DNA from: Symbiodinium natans
Taxonomy: Eukaryota; Sar; Dinophyceae; Suessiales; Symbiodiniaceae
Assembly (NCBI GenBank): GCA_905221605.1
Contig: CAJNDS010000935.1
Location: forward strand, 52,501 to 82,500
DNA length: 30,000 nt
Direction of reading: 5' to 3'
Position 1 is the first letter of the stretch. Each line of letters opens with the position of its first letter. The position numbers and the translations under genes were made by a program. Below the pieces are notes generated by a model that did not search any database, was not told the DNA's origin, and saw only the letters and a program-made list of their open reading frames with translations. Below, in pieces: positions 17,585 to 26,835 of the stretch.

Positions 17585-17695
17585 AAGTCCTACTTGGAGG
17601 TTCATTGCCCTAATATGCTTAGAAGTACAGATATAAGTAACAGTTAGAATTGGTTAAGTTAAGAAGTAGTTACCATGAACCTCCAAGTAGTTACT
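17585..17695. mobile_element. Inverted-repeat element, family H (MITE-like)
   Basis: CTACTTGGAGGTTCAT (17590) and ATGAACCTCCAAGTAG (17674) are perfect 16-bp inverted repeats about 70 bases apart; the interior is AT-rich. One copy seen. Confidence 0.65.
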
Positions 17696-18408
17696 GTTTA
17701 CACAGGCCACACTCTACCTCTCCCTCAGACACGTTGGCCTTCAAACACCACATTAAACACATTGGCTCCACAGGCAAGCAACGCGTGTCGTGGAAGCTAC
17801 GAATTGCTTAAGAACACCCAAAAAAACAGAACAGAGCGTAATCTCTATTAACCTTATAAGGAAGAATATTTTCATCTCTTTGGGGGGGGCTTTTAAGCAC
17901 ATAGCAAATCGGACGACACTGGTGTGACATGCCCGGAGTAGCAACTGAACACTGAGCTTCGAGGTTGGCACATAGCCGCAGCACGAGCCAGGTTTGGGAT
18001 TTGGGGTTTGGGGGTTGGGGTTTGGGGTTTGGGGTTTGGGCTTTGGGTTTTGGGGTTTGGGGTTTAGGGTTTAGGGTATAAGGTTTAGGGCTTATCATCA
18101 GTTGCGGGCGACGCGCCAAGGTGAAACGATCTTCGGAGTCGAGTTCCCTGTGCACATGGTCCCTCTGGGGCTGAGGAATACAGGACTTGCACCGCAAGTG
18201 CCGTCTCAAAAATGCTACTTCTGAGACAGCTGCGATGTCTATTTATTGAGCCGACGCACTCGCGTCGGGCCCTCAGAGCCAAATGGACCTGGCGCTCATA
18301 TCAATGCACAACACTCCTGGCTGAAGGCAGGCCATCTTCCTCGCCACACGATCCTCAGCGTTTAGTGCATGCCTACCAGCAAGCCAACGACGACTTTTTG
18401 GGACCTCG
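17696..18408. other. Anonymous sequence with a TTTGGGG variant block
   Basis: 18000-18095 holds TTTGGGG and TTTAGGG units; TTTGGGG does not create stops, so a long minus-strand frame crosses it. No gene can be supported. Confidence 0.45.
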
Positions 18409-18410
18409 AA

Positions 18411-18498
18411 ACCTAAACCCTAAACCCTAAACCCTAAACCCTAAACCCTAAACCCTCAACCCTCAACCCTAAACCCTAAACCCTAACCCTAAACCCCA
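18411..18498. repeat. Interstitial CCCTAAA array
   Basis: About twelve units with two CCCTCAA variants and one CCCTAA. Confidence 0.9.
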
Positions 18499-18762
18499 AT
18501 TACTTCTCAAATAGGTGCCTGGAGTCCAGGAAAGTATGGTCGCTGTTTGCGTTGGTCCGAAGAAACCGCAACATGCGAGACCAGTTCATACGAGACAGGA
18601 GCCTGTGCATGTTCCGAGTAGTCGAAGGCGAAAGGGCTTTCGGCTCTCCTCAGCCGCACAGGAACCATACCACAGTAAGGGCATCCTTTTTTTGGGTTGG
18701 TTACTTTAGGTAAGGCCCTGAACCAAAAAAGGGGGAAAGGGTACCACTGCAACTATCAAGGG
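18499..18762. other. Anonymous sequence with a weak hairpin
   Basis: CCTTTTTTTGGGTT (near 18684) and GAACCAAAAAAGGG (near 18719) can pair. Nothing else recognised. Confidence 0.4.
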
Positions 18763-18842
18763 AACCCTAAACCCTAAACCCTAAACCCTAAACCCTAAAC
18801 CCTAAACCCTGAACCCTGAACCCTGAACCCTAAACCCTAAAC
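18763..18842. repeat. CCCTAAA array with CCCTGAA sub-block
   Basis: About eleven units; three consecutive CCCTGAA units near 18808-18830. Confidence 0.9.
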
Positions 18843-18960
18843 TCCAAAAAATAAGACTGGGCTGCCAAGTCTCCATGTTTCCAGATTTCCTGGTGGATCT
18901 CCTGCTGCACCCCGAAGGACTCGATCACGAGGCTGTCGTTGAAAGCACGTTGAAAAACCT

Positions 18961-19021
18961 TAGGTTTAGGGTTTAGGGTTTAGGGTTTAGGGTTTAGGGT
19001 TTAGGGTTTAGGGTTTAGGGT

Positions 19022-19053
<32 letters not shown>

Positions 19054-19073
19054 GGTTCAGGGTTTAGGGTTCT
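18961..19073. repeat. TTTAGGG array with GGGTTGA sub-array
   Basis: About nine TTTAGGG units followed by about six TTGAGGG units, then TTCAGGG and TTTAGGG. Confidence 0.9.
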
Positions 19074-19175
19074 ACTTTTGGACCCTTAAGGTTGTGCCCT
19101 TAGGTTTTGCGGGCCCCCTTTTCAAGGATCCCTAAGGGGATATAAGGGCCATATTCACTGTCCTTTGGAACCATA
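19074..19175. mobile_element. Family C element, intact copy (MITE-like)
   Basis: ACCCTTAAGGTTGTGCCCTTAG and, further right, TAAGGGCCATATTC and TTTGGAACCATAG are shared in order with 25278-25466. Distantly similar to family B in its GGGCCATAT and GGAAC words. Confidence 0.55.
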
Positions 19176-19212
19176 GCAAAAAACTATGACTGTAGGCTGC
19201 TTCTTAGGAATT

Positions 19213-19290
19213 AAACCCTAAACCCTAAACCCTAAACCCTAAACCCTAAACCTTAGACCCCAAGACCCTAAACCCCAAAACCCTAAAAAG
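19213..19290. repeat. CCCTAAA block, degenerate at right
   Basis: Five perfect units then CCTTAGA, CCCCAAG and CCCCAAAA variants. Confidence 0.8.
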
Positions 19291-19925
19291 TTAAAGCTGC
19301 CCCCAAAGTAAAAAACATATTTCCCAAGCATCCCTAAGAGACTTGGGTGAGGAGAATGTCCAGCCACTGTGCCACAGACATGTTTTGCATCAGTGCTCGC
19401 TGCTTCATATCCGGTTTCGCAGCCGCGCCCCTGGGCGAAAAGAGAACCAAGCCCTAAACCCTAAACCCTAAACCCTAAAGCCTAAACCCTAAACCCGAAA
19501 GACAAGGAGCCTAGAAGGGACCCTTAATTCTTATTCCCCTCTATAACCCCGTACATATCCCCTATACATACCTCTTGCAGTCCTTGCATGCCTATGTAGC
19601 CCCTCAATAAGCCCCAAATACCAAGCCCCAAATGCCAAGCCCTAAACCCTAAACCCTAAACCCTAAACCCTAAACCCTAAACCCCACTCTTCCAGCCTAA
19701 ACCGTGTAACCCGCCCTCAAGTCAAGGCTTTGGATGTAGGGTCGTTTGGGGTTTAGGGTTTAGGCTTTAGGGTCGAGGGTTAGGGCCGCTGACCTCTCCC
19801 ACCTGGCATAATAAACCAAGAACTAAGTTGCCAGCGAGCTAGTTTTCAAAAGGGGGATCCTCACCCTGGAAAGCAGCCTTCATGCGAGGGGAGAAGCGCC
19901 CAAAAGATCCTGTCATTCAAGACCC
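19291..19925. other. Anonymous sequence with two small CCCTAAA blocks
   Basis: Blocks at 19452-19495 and 19636-19686. The stretch 19510-19560 includes GGGACCCTTAATTC and CCCCTCTATAACCCC, possibly an old family B fragment. A TTTAGGG cluster lies near 19746-19775. Confidence 0.45.
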
Positions 19926-20031
19926 CAAACCCTAAACCCTAAACCCTAAACCCTAAACCCTAAACCCTAAACCCTAAACCCTAAACCCTAAACCCTAAAC
20001 CCTAAACCCTAAACCCTAAACCCTAAACCCT
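19925..20031. repeat. Interstitial CCCTAAA array
   Basis: About 15 perfect units. Confidence 0.95.
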
Positions 20032-20139
20032 ACACACTCCCTGAAGTTGAGGCATCCTAGCCCGGGATGCGCATCCATCCTCGGGCTCACCACTTGCATG
20101 TCCTGCAAGGCTGTCGCGAACCCATTGGAGGTTATAGTT

Positions 20140-20233
20140 GGGTTTAGGGTTTAGGGTTCAGGGTTTAGGGTTTAGGGTTTAGGGTTTAGGGTTTAGGGTT
20201 TCGGACTTCGGGTTTAGGGTTTAGGGTTCAGGG
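20140..20233. repeat. TTTAGGG array abutting a family A element
   Basis: About twelve units with TTCAGGG and one irregular piece (TTTCGGACTTCGGG); directly followed by the element at 20234. Confidence 0.9.
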
Positions 20234-20343
20234 TTGGGATGTTCCCCCTTATACTACCAGTCCTTAATTGGGATTATCATGTGGGGGGGGGGGGGTACTA
20301 TAATTCCCATTAAGGACTGCTAGCATAAGGGGGAACATCCCAA
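20234..20343. mobile_element. Inverted-repeat element, family A, best copy (MITE-like)
   Basis: The left end TTGGGATGTTCCCCCTTAT and the right end ATAAGGGGGAACATCCCAA are perfect inverted repeats; the similarity continues inward (ACTACCAGTCCTTAATTGGG against CCCATTAAGGACTGCTAGC). A G-run of about 14 sits at the centre. 110 bp, no coding capacity. Relatives are at 4347, 13444, 14452 and 27874. Confidence 0.85.
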
Positions 20344-20927
20344 GTTACAAGTGTTTGTTGTTTTTTTGGCGGTCATTTGTTGGAGAGCTTCTTTTGGTTT
20401 TGAGTTTAGGGTTTAGCGCTTAGAGCTTTAGGGGGCACATGGTGGGTTGTGGCCCTAAACCCTAAACCCTAAACACTAAACTTATTCGTGATCTCACATG
20501 CAGGGCCATGGAAGGGGCAGCCGTCTTGGTGCACTGCCTCTGATGTAGCGGGCTTCTAGGGGCATCTGGGACCACTATATGAAGTAGGGTATATATGTTT
20601 CTTGTATCCCCAAAACGACACCCGGTATATACACTCACCAACGTTAAAAAGGAACCTTATAGACACTCACCAATAACAGTAATATAAACCTTGTTTCATA
20701 TTGCTCAAGAACCCCGCAAAAAACATAAAATCATCCCTATCTTGCCGTTAGAAGGAAGAACATTTCTTATGACAAATAGTATATTTCACTACATGGCAAC
20801 CTAAACCCTAACCCCAAACCCCAAACCCTAAACCCTAAACTGAATTTATATAGGGATCCTTCGTGAATGGAGGTATCTTCCTTGCTGAAGGGGTCTTGGG
20901 CTCTCTGGGTACAGATACCACGCAGCA
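20344..20927. other. Anonymous, AT-rich from about 20570
   Basis: 20570-20790 is clearly more AT-rich than its surroundings; ACACTCACCAA occurs twice (20631 and 20664). No gene recognised. Short CCCTAAA block near 20454-20475 and a CCCTAAA/CCCCAAA block near 20805-20840. Confidence 0.45.
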
Positions 20928-21049
20928 CCCTAAACCCTAAACCCTAAACCCTAAAACCCTAAACCCTAAACCCTAAGCCCTAAACCCTAAACCCTAAACC
21001 CTAAACCCTAAACCCTAAACCCTAAACCCTAAACCCTAAACCCTAAACC
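20928..21049. repeat. Interstitial CCCTAAA array
   Basis: About 17 units with one CCCTAAAA and one CCCTAAG. Confidence 0.95.
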
Positions 21050-21160
21050 GTATCTTTGACCCATCTTGGAAAGCGAGGGCCTGGGCGTCGCGCGAGTGGC
21101 TCATCTTGACCCTTCCCGCACTTGCGGTGCCGGATTCCATTGCGCGCGTGGGCCCAGCGT

Positions 21161-21344
21161 ATGGACCCTGACAAGGGGACCCCCTCTATAACCCTAAACC
21201 CTAAACCCTAAACCCCTAACCCCTAAACCCTAAACCCTAAACTTATATATACCCTCTATAACCCAAGGGCCCAAACTCCAGAACCCTTGTAAAGGAAGTA
21301 AGGGGCCTCCTTTATTAAGGGCCCTTAAAGGACTGCCCGTAGGG
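21161..21344. mobile_element. Family B element interrupted by telomere repeats
   Basis: ATGGACCCTGACAAGGGGAC and CCCTCTATA on the left, CTTATATATACCC, ACCCAAGGGCCCA, CCAGAACCCTT and TTATTAAGGGCCC on the right follow the order of 15225-15375. A CCCTAAA block (21190-21242) stands in the middle where the intact copy has none. Confidence 0.75.
21190..21242. repeat. CCCTAAA block nested in a family B element
   Basis: About seven units, including two CCCCTAA variants, between CTCTATA and CTTATATATACCC of the host element. Confidence 0.9.
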
Positions 21345-22314
21345 TGCTGCAAACGTTTGCAGCCTATGCTGCACGCCACCACTTCGATCCTGAATGACTG
21401 CAGTGGTTTAGGGTTTAGGGTTTGCGGCTTAGGGTTTAAGAACAGACTTCCTTCCCTAAACCCTAGAATGCCCAAAAGCCCTAAAATCCCTAAATCGGCA
21501 GGCTTCACGAGCTATTGCACCCTAAACCCTAAACCCTAAACCTAAACCCTAAACCTTTCAGCCCTAAACCCTAAACCTCCCGAAGTTCTAAACCTGGGGC
21601 GAGCCGAGGATTCGTAGGGCGTCTGGACATTCGAAGCTTCGGACGCAAGGTTTCCGCACGCTGGAGGTTGTTCTAAGAAGGAGGTTTTGGGGTTTAGGGT
21701 TTAGGGTTCAGGGCTTAGGGATTCGGGTGAATGAAGTGCAAGAGCAACCTTGCCTGGACAACTTGCTTGCAAGTTGCGGGTTGGGGTTTAGGGTTTAGGG
21801 TTCAGGGTTCAGGGTTTAGGGTTTAGGGTTTGGGGTTTGGGGTTTAGGGTGAGCCAGAAGCCTTTAGTACAGGGAACTCCTCAACTTGCTGCTCAGGGTT
21901 TGGGTGTGAGAGGTGGGTTTAGGGCTTAGGGCTTGGGGTTTAGGGTTTAGGGCTTAGGGTTTAGGGTTTAGGGTTCCGGATCCTGATCCTGAACAACCCA
22001 AGAACCACAGGGTTTTTTAGGACTTAGGGAGTACGGCTTGCACCCTAAAACCCCAAGCCCTGAACACCCTGAAGCCCACACACCGGATGCGGGAGGTTCA
22101 TGCGCAGTTGTACCACTGGTAGAACTTGGCTGCGCGCAGGAGGGTAGCTATAAATTAAACTTTTAGCTGCCTTACTAAGAAACCCAATAAACCCAAAAAA
22201 GGTAAGGATCTAAAGTTACGGTAAAGTACCACAAGGAGAAGTACGTTGCAGTTGCGATGTGCTAGCCTTCATTGGGGTACTTGTAGCCCTGCTTGTAACT
22301 ATATACCTGTGAAC
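21345..22314. other. Mosaic of short telomere blocks and anonymous sequence
   Basis: Telomere-type blocks near 21400-21440, 21520-21580, 21680-21725, 21782-21850 and 21913-21975 mix TTTAGGG, TTTGGGG, TTCAGGG and CTTAGGG. The AT-rich piece 22140-22250 has no recognised feature. Confidence 0.5.
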
Positions 22315-22431
22315 CTTCAATCATGGGTTCCCCTACCACCCCCCCGCCCCCAGGTTCCCCCCAAAAGAAGGCGATTTAAGGGGGGAACCTTGGGGGGGAG
22401 GGGGGGAATTAGTAGGGAAACCCCTGATTCA
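22315..22431. mobile_element. Long inverted-repeat hairpin, family F (MITE-like)
   Basis: CTTCAATCATGGGTTCCCCTA at the left pairs with TAGGGAAACCCCTGATTCAAG at the right, and GGTTCCCCCC pairs with GGGGGGAACC near the centre, with C- and G-rich runs between. Almost the whole 117 bp folds back. Confidence 0.7.
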
Positions 22432-22435
22432 AGTA

Positions 22436-22618
22436 GCCGTAGCCAAAGCTCGCAAGCCCGAGATGGATGGGGGGGTTTGGGGGGGGGGGGGGGGGATGGG
22501 GGCAGGTTTAGTGTTCAGGGTTTGGGGTTTGGGGTTTAGGATTTCGGGTTCAGGGTTTGGGGTTTGGGGTTTAGGATTTCGGGTTCAGGGTTTGGGGTTT
22601 AGGATTTCGGCAAAAGTG
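22436..22618. repeat. Poly-G run and TTTGGGG-rich variant array
   Basis: A G-rich stretch (about 22468-22505) leads into three copies of a 35-40 bp unit made of TTTGGGG, TTTAGGATTTCGGG and TTCAGGG, an array with a compound unit. Confidence 0.7.
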
Positions 22619-22647
22619 CGCTTGACTGCGAGAGTGACGGCTCGAAC

Positions 22648-22773
22648 AGATATGAAAGTCTGCCTTTGACAAAGTGTATGGAAGGGCCATCGATCAACGG
22701 ATAAGAGTCGAACAGGAACGAGGTTCGGAGCTTGAGGGCCTTCGGCGTTGGGTTTAAAGCGACTTTCATATCT
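22648..22773. mobile_element. Candidate inverted-repeat element
   Basis: AGATATGAAAGTC and GACTTTCATATCT are perfect 13-bp inverted repeats 100 bases apart. No internal coding. One copy only, so weakly supported. Confidence 0.4.
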
Positions 22774-22815
22774 ATCTTGGCCGAGTGTTAGGTCATACAG
22801 GGCTACGGGTCTAAA

Positions 22816-22945
22816 TCCTACACCCTAAACCCTAAGCCCCAAGCCCTAAGCCCTAAGCCCTAAACACTAAACCCTAGACCCTAACCCTAAACCCTAAACC
22901 CTGAACCCTAGACCCTAAACCCTAAACTCTGAACCCTAAACCCTT
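22816..22945. repeat. Degenerate CCCTAAA array
   Basis: CCCTAAG, CCCTAGA, CCCTGAA and CCCTAA variants mixed with CCCTAAA. Confidence 0.8.
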
Positions 22946-23650
22946 CGAGTTCTGCCTGAAGGTTCCTGCTGCCGTCCTCGCTCTCCTCCCCAGACATGGT
23001 TCGGCGTCTTCGGGTGAGGAAATTGGGGGGGGGGGGGGTTTAGGGGTTTAGGGTTTAGGGCTAGGGTTTAGGGTTTAGGTTTAGGGCTTAGGGCTTTAGG
23101 ACATGGGGTTTTTGGGCTCATCATCGGGCACAGGGTATGGGCTTCAGGGCTTCAGGGGTTCAGGGCTTCGGTCTTGGGGCTAGGGTTTAGGGTTTAGGGT
23201 TTAGCTTGTCCTTGCAATCCCCGCCTTCGCACCTTTCGCTCGCAGCTGCAGGGCGTGGCGCAAGAGCCTCGGGCACTTTCTTTGGGCCGGGTTTCGGGTT
23301 TACGGCGGCGTTCATCCTTACACCCCCTAAACCCCCTAAACTCCCTAAATTCCCTACACTCCCTAAATTCCCCAAATTCCCTAAACTCCCTAATTAACCT
23401 CCCTGAGCCCTAACATTTCCCAATCCCCTAAACTGGAGACCACGCCCTGCGAGCCAAGCGCCGGGCTTTAGCCCCAACACACCCAGAGCACCAGCGCGAG
23501 CCTGGGTCGGGCACAGAAGGGGGCCTGGTTTCGAGTTGAGAAGTTGGGGAAATCTAGGGTCGGGAGTTTAGGGTTAGGGTTTAGGGTTGAGGGCTTAGGG
23601 TTTAGGGTAGTTTAAGGAGTTTAGGGGGCTTGGGGGGGTTTAACCCGGGC
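22946..23650. other. Anonymous with variant telomere blocks
   Basis: TTTAGGG clusters near 23038-23095 and 23175-23205; a run of CCCTAAATT/CCCTAAACT/CCCCAAATT units near 23325-23395 (about 9 bp each); TTTAGGG words near 23568-23635. No gene. Confidence 0.5.
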
Positions 23651-23765
23651 TTGTAGGGTGGTGATGCTTCGTTGCACACCTGGGGCTCTTCGGGCGAGGA
23701 GTTTCGGGTTTCACACGCTGCTTGGAGAGCTATGGTGAAGCAGTCGCCGTAGTTCGGCAGCATCT
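23651..23765. repeat. Local direct duplication, first copy
   Basis: GGGTGGTGATGCTTCGTTGC, CACACCT.GGGCTCTT and AGGAGTTT recur at 24162-24300, as does CACGC(T)GCT..GGAGA followed by GCAGTCG. Copies lie about 511 bases apart and are clearly diverged. Confidence 0.65.
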
Positions 23766-23890
23766 CCACATCGGTTTAGGGTTTTTTGGTCTAGGGTTTC
23801 GGGTTTAGGGTTCAGGGTTTAGGGCTCAGGGTTTAGGGTTTTTTGGTCTAGGGTTTTTTGGTCTATGGTTTCGGGTTTAGGGTTTAGGGC
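23766..23890. repeat. TTTAGGG block with TTTTTTGGTCTA variants
   Basis: The 12-17 bp variant GGGTTTTTTGGTCTA appears three times among TTTAGGG, TTCAGGG and TTTCGGG units. Confidence 0.7.
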
Positions 23891-24161
23891 TACACCAGGA
23901 AGGGAAGAGAGGAGGCAGCGGCATTGGGATTGTCCAAGTGGTCATAGGCCAGACACCTGCGGCCAGATGTGATTGCTACCCTTTGGGGTGGCTCTGCAAC
24001 CGCTTGATGAGGCTGTGGTGGGCATGCTGATCAAGCTTGCTTTGTGGCACTCTCTGTCATCTTGGCGATGTGGCTCTTCATGTCGGTATCATCCTGCTTT
24101 GCCGCCCTTCTTCCCAGTCACGGGGCTTAGGGGGGTGGGGGGGGGGGGGCTTTAGGCGGCG
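23891..24161. other. Anonymous sequence, no gene seen
   Basis: A plus-strand frame at 23973-24155 has no domain and ends in a poly-G run (about 24131-24150). Not called. Confidence 0.4.
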
Positions 24162-24300
24162 GTTGCAGGGTGGTGATGCCTTGTTGCACACCTAGGGTTC
24201 TTAGGGCTAGGAGTTTAGGGCCGCGAGGGTCCGTCGCTTGGTGAGGTTTACAGGGAGGTGCAGTGGAGCTCCCACGCCGCTCTGGAGAACATACGCAGTC
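24162..24300. repeat. Local direct duplication, second copy
   Basis: Partner of 23651-23765, carrying an insertion (about 24215-24265) relative to it. Confidence 0.6.
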
Positions 24301-24332
24301 GGATCTCAAACAGCTTCCAGGCTTGAGGGCGT

Positions 24333-24400
24333 CCTAAACCCTAAACCCCTAAACCCTAAACGCCTTAAACCCTAAACCCTAAACCCTAAACCCTATAAAC
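24333..24400. repeat. CCCTAAA block
   Basis: About eight units with irregular spacers. Confidence 0.8.
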
Positions 24401-24892
24401 GCTAAAACCTACGGAAAGCGTCTAGTTTGCGGCTATACATTCTGGAGCCTCAAGCTAGCTCTTAAAGCCAGAGCCTGGAGTGCAGAATCCTAAGCTAACC
24501 CTAAGCCTTGAACACCCTAACCTTGCACACCCCTAAGCCGAAAACCCGAAACTGCAGAACCCGAGACTGGTTCTAAACCCTAAACCCCAAACCCCAAACC
24601 CCAAACCCTAAACCCTAAACCCTAAACCCCCTAAACCCGAATCCTAGACCATCAGCGGTCGCCTGGTCGTCCACGCTCTGCCTCGCCTTCTTCTGTCCTG
24701 CTGCAGACCCCTCCAGGCTAGGGGTTAGGGTTTAGGGTTTGGGGTTTAGGGTTTAGGGCTTAAGGTTTAGGGCATCTCATACTATTTGGTTCCCTAAAGC
24801 CCCCAAACCCTGAGCTGTGGCCTACAGGAACAGCGGGGGTTTGGCAGGGGTTTGCTAGACCCGAAACCCTAAATCCATGACCCTAAACCCAA
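24401..24892. other. Anonymous with short telomere blocks
   Basis: CCCTAAA/CCCCAAA block near 24575-24635 and TTTAGGG block near 24725-24770. No gene. Confidence 0.45.
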
Positions 24893-25037
24893 AACCCTAA
24901 ACCCTAAAACCCTAAAACCCTGAGACCCTAAGACCCTAAGACCCTAAGACCCTAAAACCCTAAAACCCTAAAACCCTAAACCCTAAAACCCTAAAACCCT
25001 AAAACCCTAAAACCCTAAACCCTAAACCCTAAACCCC
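24893..25037. repeat. CCCTAAAA and CCCTAAG variant array
   Basis: Eight-base CCCTAAAA units predominate, with a run of four CCCTAAGA units near 24921-24952, returning to 7-base CCCTAAA at the right end. Confidence 0.9.
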
Positions 25038-25277
25038 GGAGAGACCGTGGGCTGCTCCTCTTCCTCCACGTCCACTCGCTGCACCCTCCTGGACGCGAAA
25101 GGCCTGTCACCGTGGGCTTAGGGTTTAGGGTTTAGGGTTTTGTGGTTTAGGCCCTCATCCCTAAACCCTAAACCCTAATCCTAAATCCTAAACCCTAAAC
25201 CCCAAACCCCAAACCCTGATTCGGGTTTAGGGTTTTGCGGTTTAGGGTTCTGTGTGCTCCTGGGCCTCTCTCTCTAA

Positions 25278-25466
25278 GGGTCGTACCTTGCACCCTTAAG
25301 GTTGAACCCTTGGCTTGGGGGACCCTGTTTAGGGTTTAGGGTTTAGGGTTTAGGGTTTAGGGTTTAGGGTTTAGGGTTTAGGGTTTAGGGTTTACGGTTT
25401 AGGGTTTAAGATGCTTAAGGTAGTATACGGGCCATACTAGGAGCATGTTCAGGGGAACCTCTTAGG
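25278..25466. mobile_element. Family C element interrupted by telomere repeats
   Basis: ACCCTTAAGGTTGAACCCTTGG on the left and ACGGGCCATACTA and GGGGAACCTCTTAGG on the right correspond in order to 19074-19175. Its centre is replaced by a TTTAGGG array. Confidence 0.55.
25328..25408. repeat. TTTAGGG array nested in a family C element
   Basis: About eleven units, one TTTACGG, lying between the two halves of the host element. Confidence 0.9.
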
Positions 25467-25676
25467 GGTACACCTTAGGGGTACGAGTCTTAATCCCTTG
25501 AAGGCCCTTGAATCTCCCGAATAGAAGCGGGGCGCCTGATGACCGACTATGCTCACCTGGGAAAACCTGTGGTTCGAGCCTCTTCCAGCCCCGAGAAGCC
25601 GTCCCTAAACCCCAAACCCCAAACAACTAAACCTGAACATCTACAACCCCCTGCCTATAAACCCTGAAATCAAATT

Positions 25677-25935
25677 ATTTTACTTCGAACATCCCCGCCC
25701 TCTGTTGGTAGAGATACTCTCGGGTTGGGCACTCCAGGGACACTCTGGGGCTGGGCACTCCGGGGATTGGAGGCTCTGGTGGGGACACTCTGGGGTTGGG
25801 CACTCCAGGGAGACTCGCAAAAAATGGGGCTGGGCACTCCGGGGACACTCTGAGGTTGGGCACTCCAGATAGACTCTGGGGTTGGGCACTAGAGTGGGGC
25901 ACTCCAGGGACACTTTGAGGTTGAGCGTTCCAGGG
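25677..25935. repeat. GGGCACTCC minisatellite
   Basis: About eight irregular units built on GGTTGGGCACTCCAGGGACA and CTCTGG, 20-40 bp each, after a unique lead TTTTACTTCGAACATCCCCG. Minus-strand frames reading SLECPT/PECPAP are products of the repeat and are not called as genes. Confidence 0.85.
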
Positions 25936-26036
25936 ATGAGCGAAGAGTAGACCGGGCGAGGAGAAGAGCTCCGGGCGGAGAAGAGTTGTGCTTAACATCA
26001 AACAACCCCACACCGAGGGTGGGGAAATAACACCCG

Positions 26037-26240
26037 AAACACGAAACCCTAAGCCCAAAGCCCTAAGCCCCAAAACATGCCCAGACTCGAAACCTATGTA
26101 TATCCGAAAACCCTCAAGAACCCTAAACCCTGAACCCTAAACCCTTCAACCCGAAACCCTGAACCAGAACCCCACACCCTAAACCCAAACCCCTAAACCC
26201 CGGAATAAACCTTGAACCCCCAAACTCCAAAGCCCCAAAC
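26037..26240. repeat. Degenerate CCCTAAA-type sequence
   Basis: CCCTAAG, CCCTAAA, CCCTGAA, CCCGAAA and CCCCAAA words interspersed with short unique pieces. Confidence 0.6.
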
Positions 26241-26297
26241 CTCCTCGCGGCTCACGGCCACGTCGAGCAACTTCGACTTGCCGCTAGTCGGCTCCTG

Positions 26298-26474
26298 AAG
26301 TTTAGGGTTTAGGGTGTAGGGTTTTGGGTTTAGGGTTTGGGGTTTAGTTTAGGGCTTGGGGTTTAGGGTTTGGGGGTGAGGGTTTGGGGTTTAGGGTTTG
26401 GGGTTTAGGGTTTGGGGGTTTAGGGTTCAGGGTTTGCGGTCTAGGGTTTGTGGGTTTAGGGTTTGGGGTTTCCG
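26298..26474. repeat. TTTAGGG/TTTGGGG mixed array
   Basis: TTTAGGG, TTTGGGG and TTTGGGGG units. Because TTTGGGG lacks a stop, long G/F/W-rich or P/N/K-rich frames cross it; these are not genes. Confidence 0.85.
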
Positions 26475-26529
26475 GTTGGGGGTGGGCTCTAATTCCCATC
26501 ATTAACAATGGGATTTGCACTACCCGCCG

Positions 26530-26835
26530 CGGGCCCTCCGTTACAGCTCCGTTACAGCTCCGTTGCACCTTGCAGTTTCCATTACAGATTAGTTATACAG
26601 CCATTATTTAAAGTCCGTGTCAGGTCTGTTACAGCCGCTACAGTCCAGTTGCTGCTTCTGCTGCGGCTCCGTTACAGCTTCCGTTGGAGCACCGCTACAG
26701 CCGGTAGCGCTTCGTTGCTAGCTTCTGATACGGCTCCGTTACCGTTCCGCGGCGAATCCGTTACAGCTCCGCTCCTTTCCGTTTACAGTTTCGGTTTTAT
26801 AAGCCCCGTTACCGGCACGCAGCAGCGAGCATTTC
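26530..26835. repeat. Degenerate CCGTTACAGCT minisatellite
   Basis: Starts with tandem CCGTTACAGCT units (26538-26562) and decays into spaced GTTACAG, GCTACAG and CTCCGTTAC words to about 26830. An open frame of 111 codons (26508-26843) is composed of this repeat. Confidence 0.75.

Noticed and set aside
17436-17636. Short frame with LLLISTEFGPW, faintly like the start of a GT5 glucan synthase
   Set aside because: Ten or so residues only, the glycine-rich motif that should follow is absent, and the frame runs into an inverted-repeat element.
22434-22455. CCGTAGCCAAAGCTCGCAAG resembling the dinoflagellate spliced leader
   Set aside because: Only the first nine bases agree with the known leader; the middle differs and no donor GT context or tandem gene repeat is present.
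25565-25600. GGTTCGAGCC resembling a tRNA B box
   Set aside because: No pairing T stem, acceptor stem or A box could be built around it.
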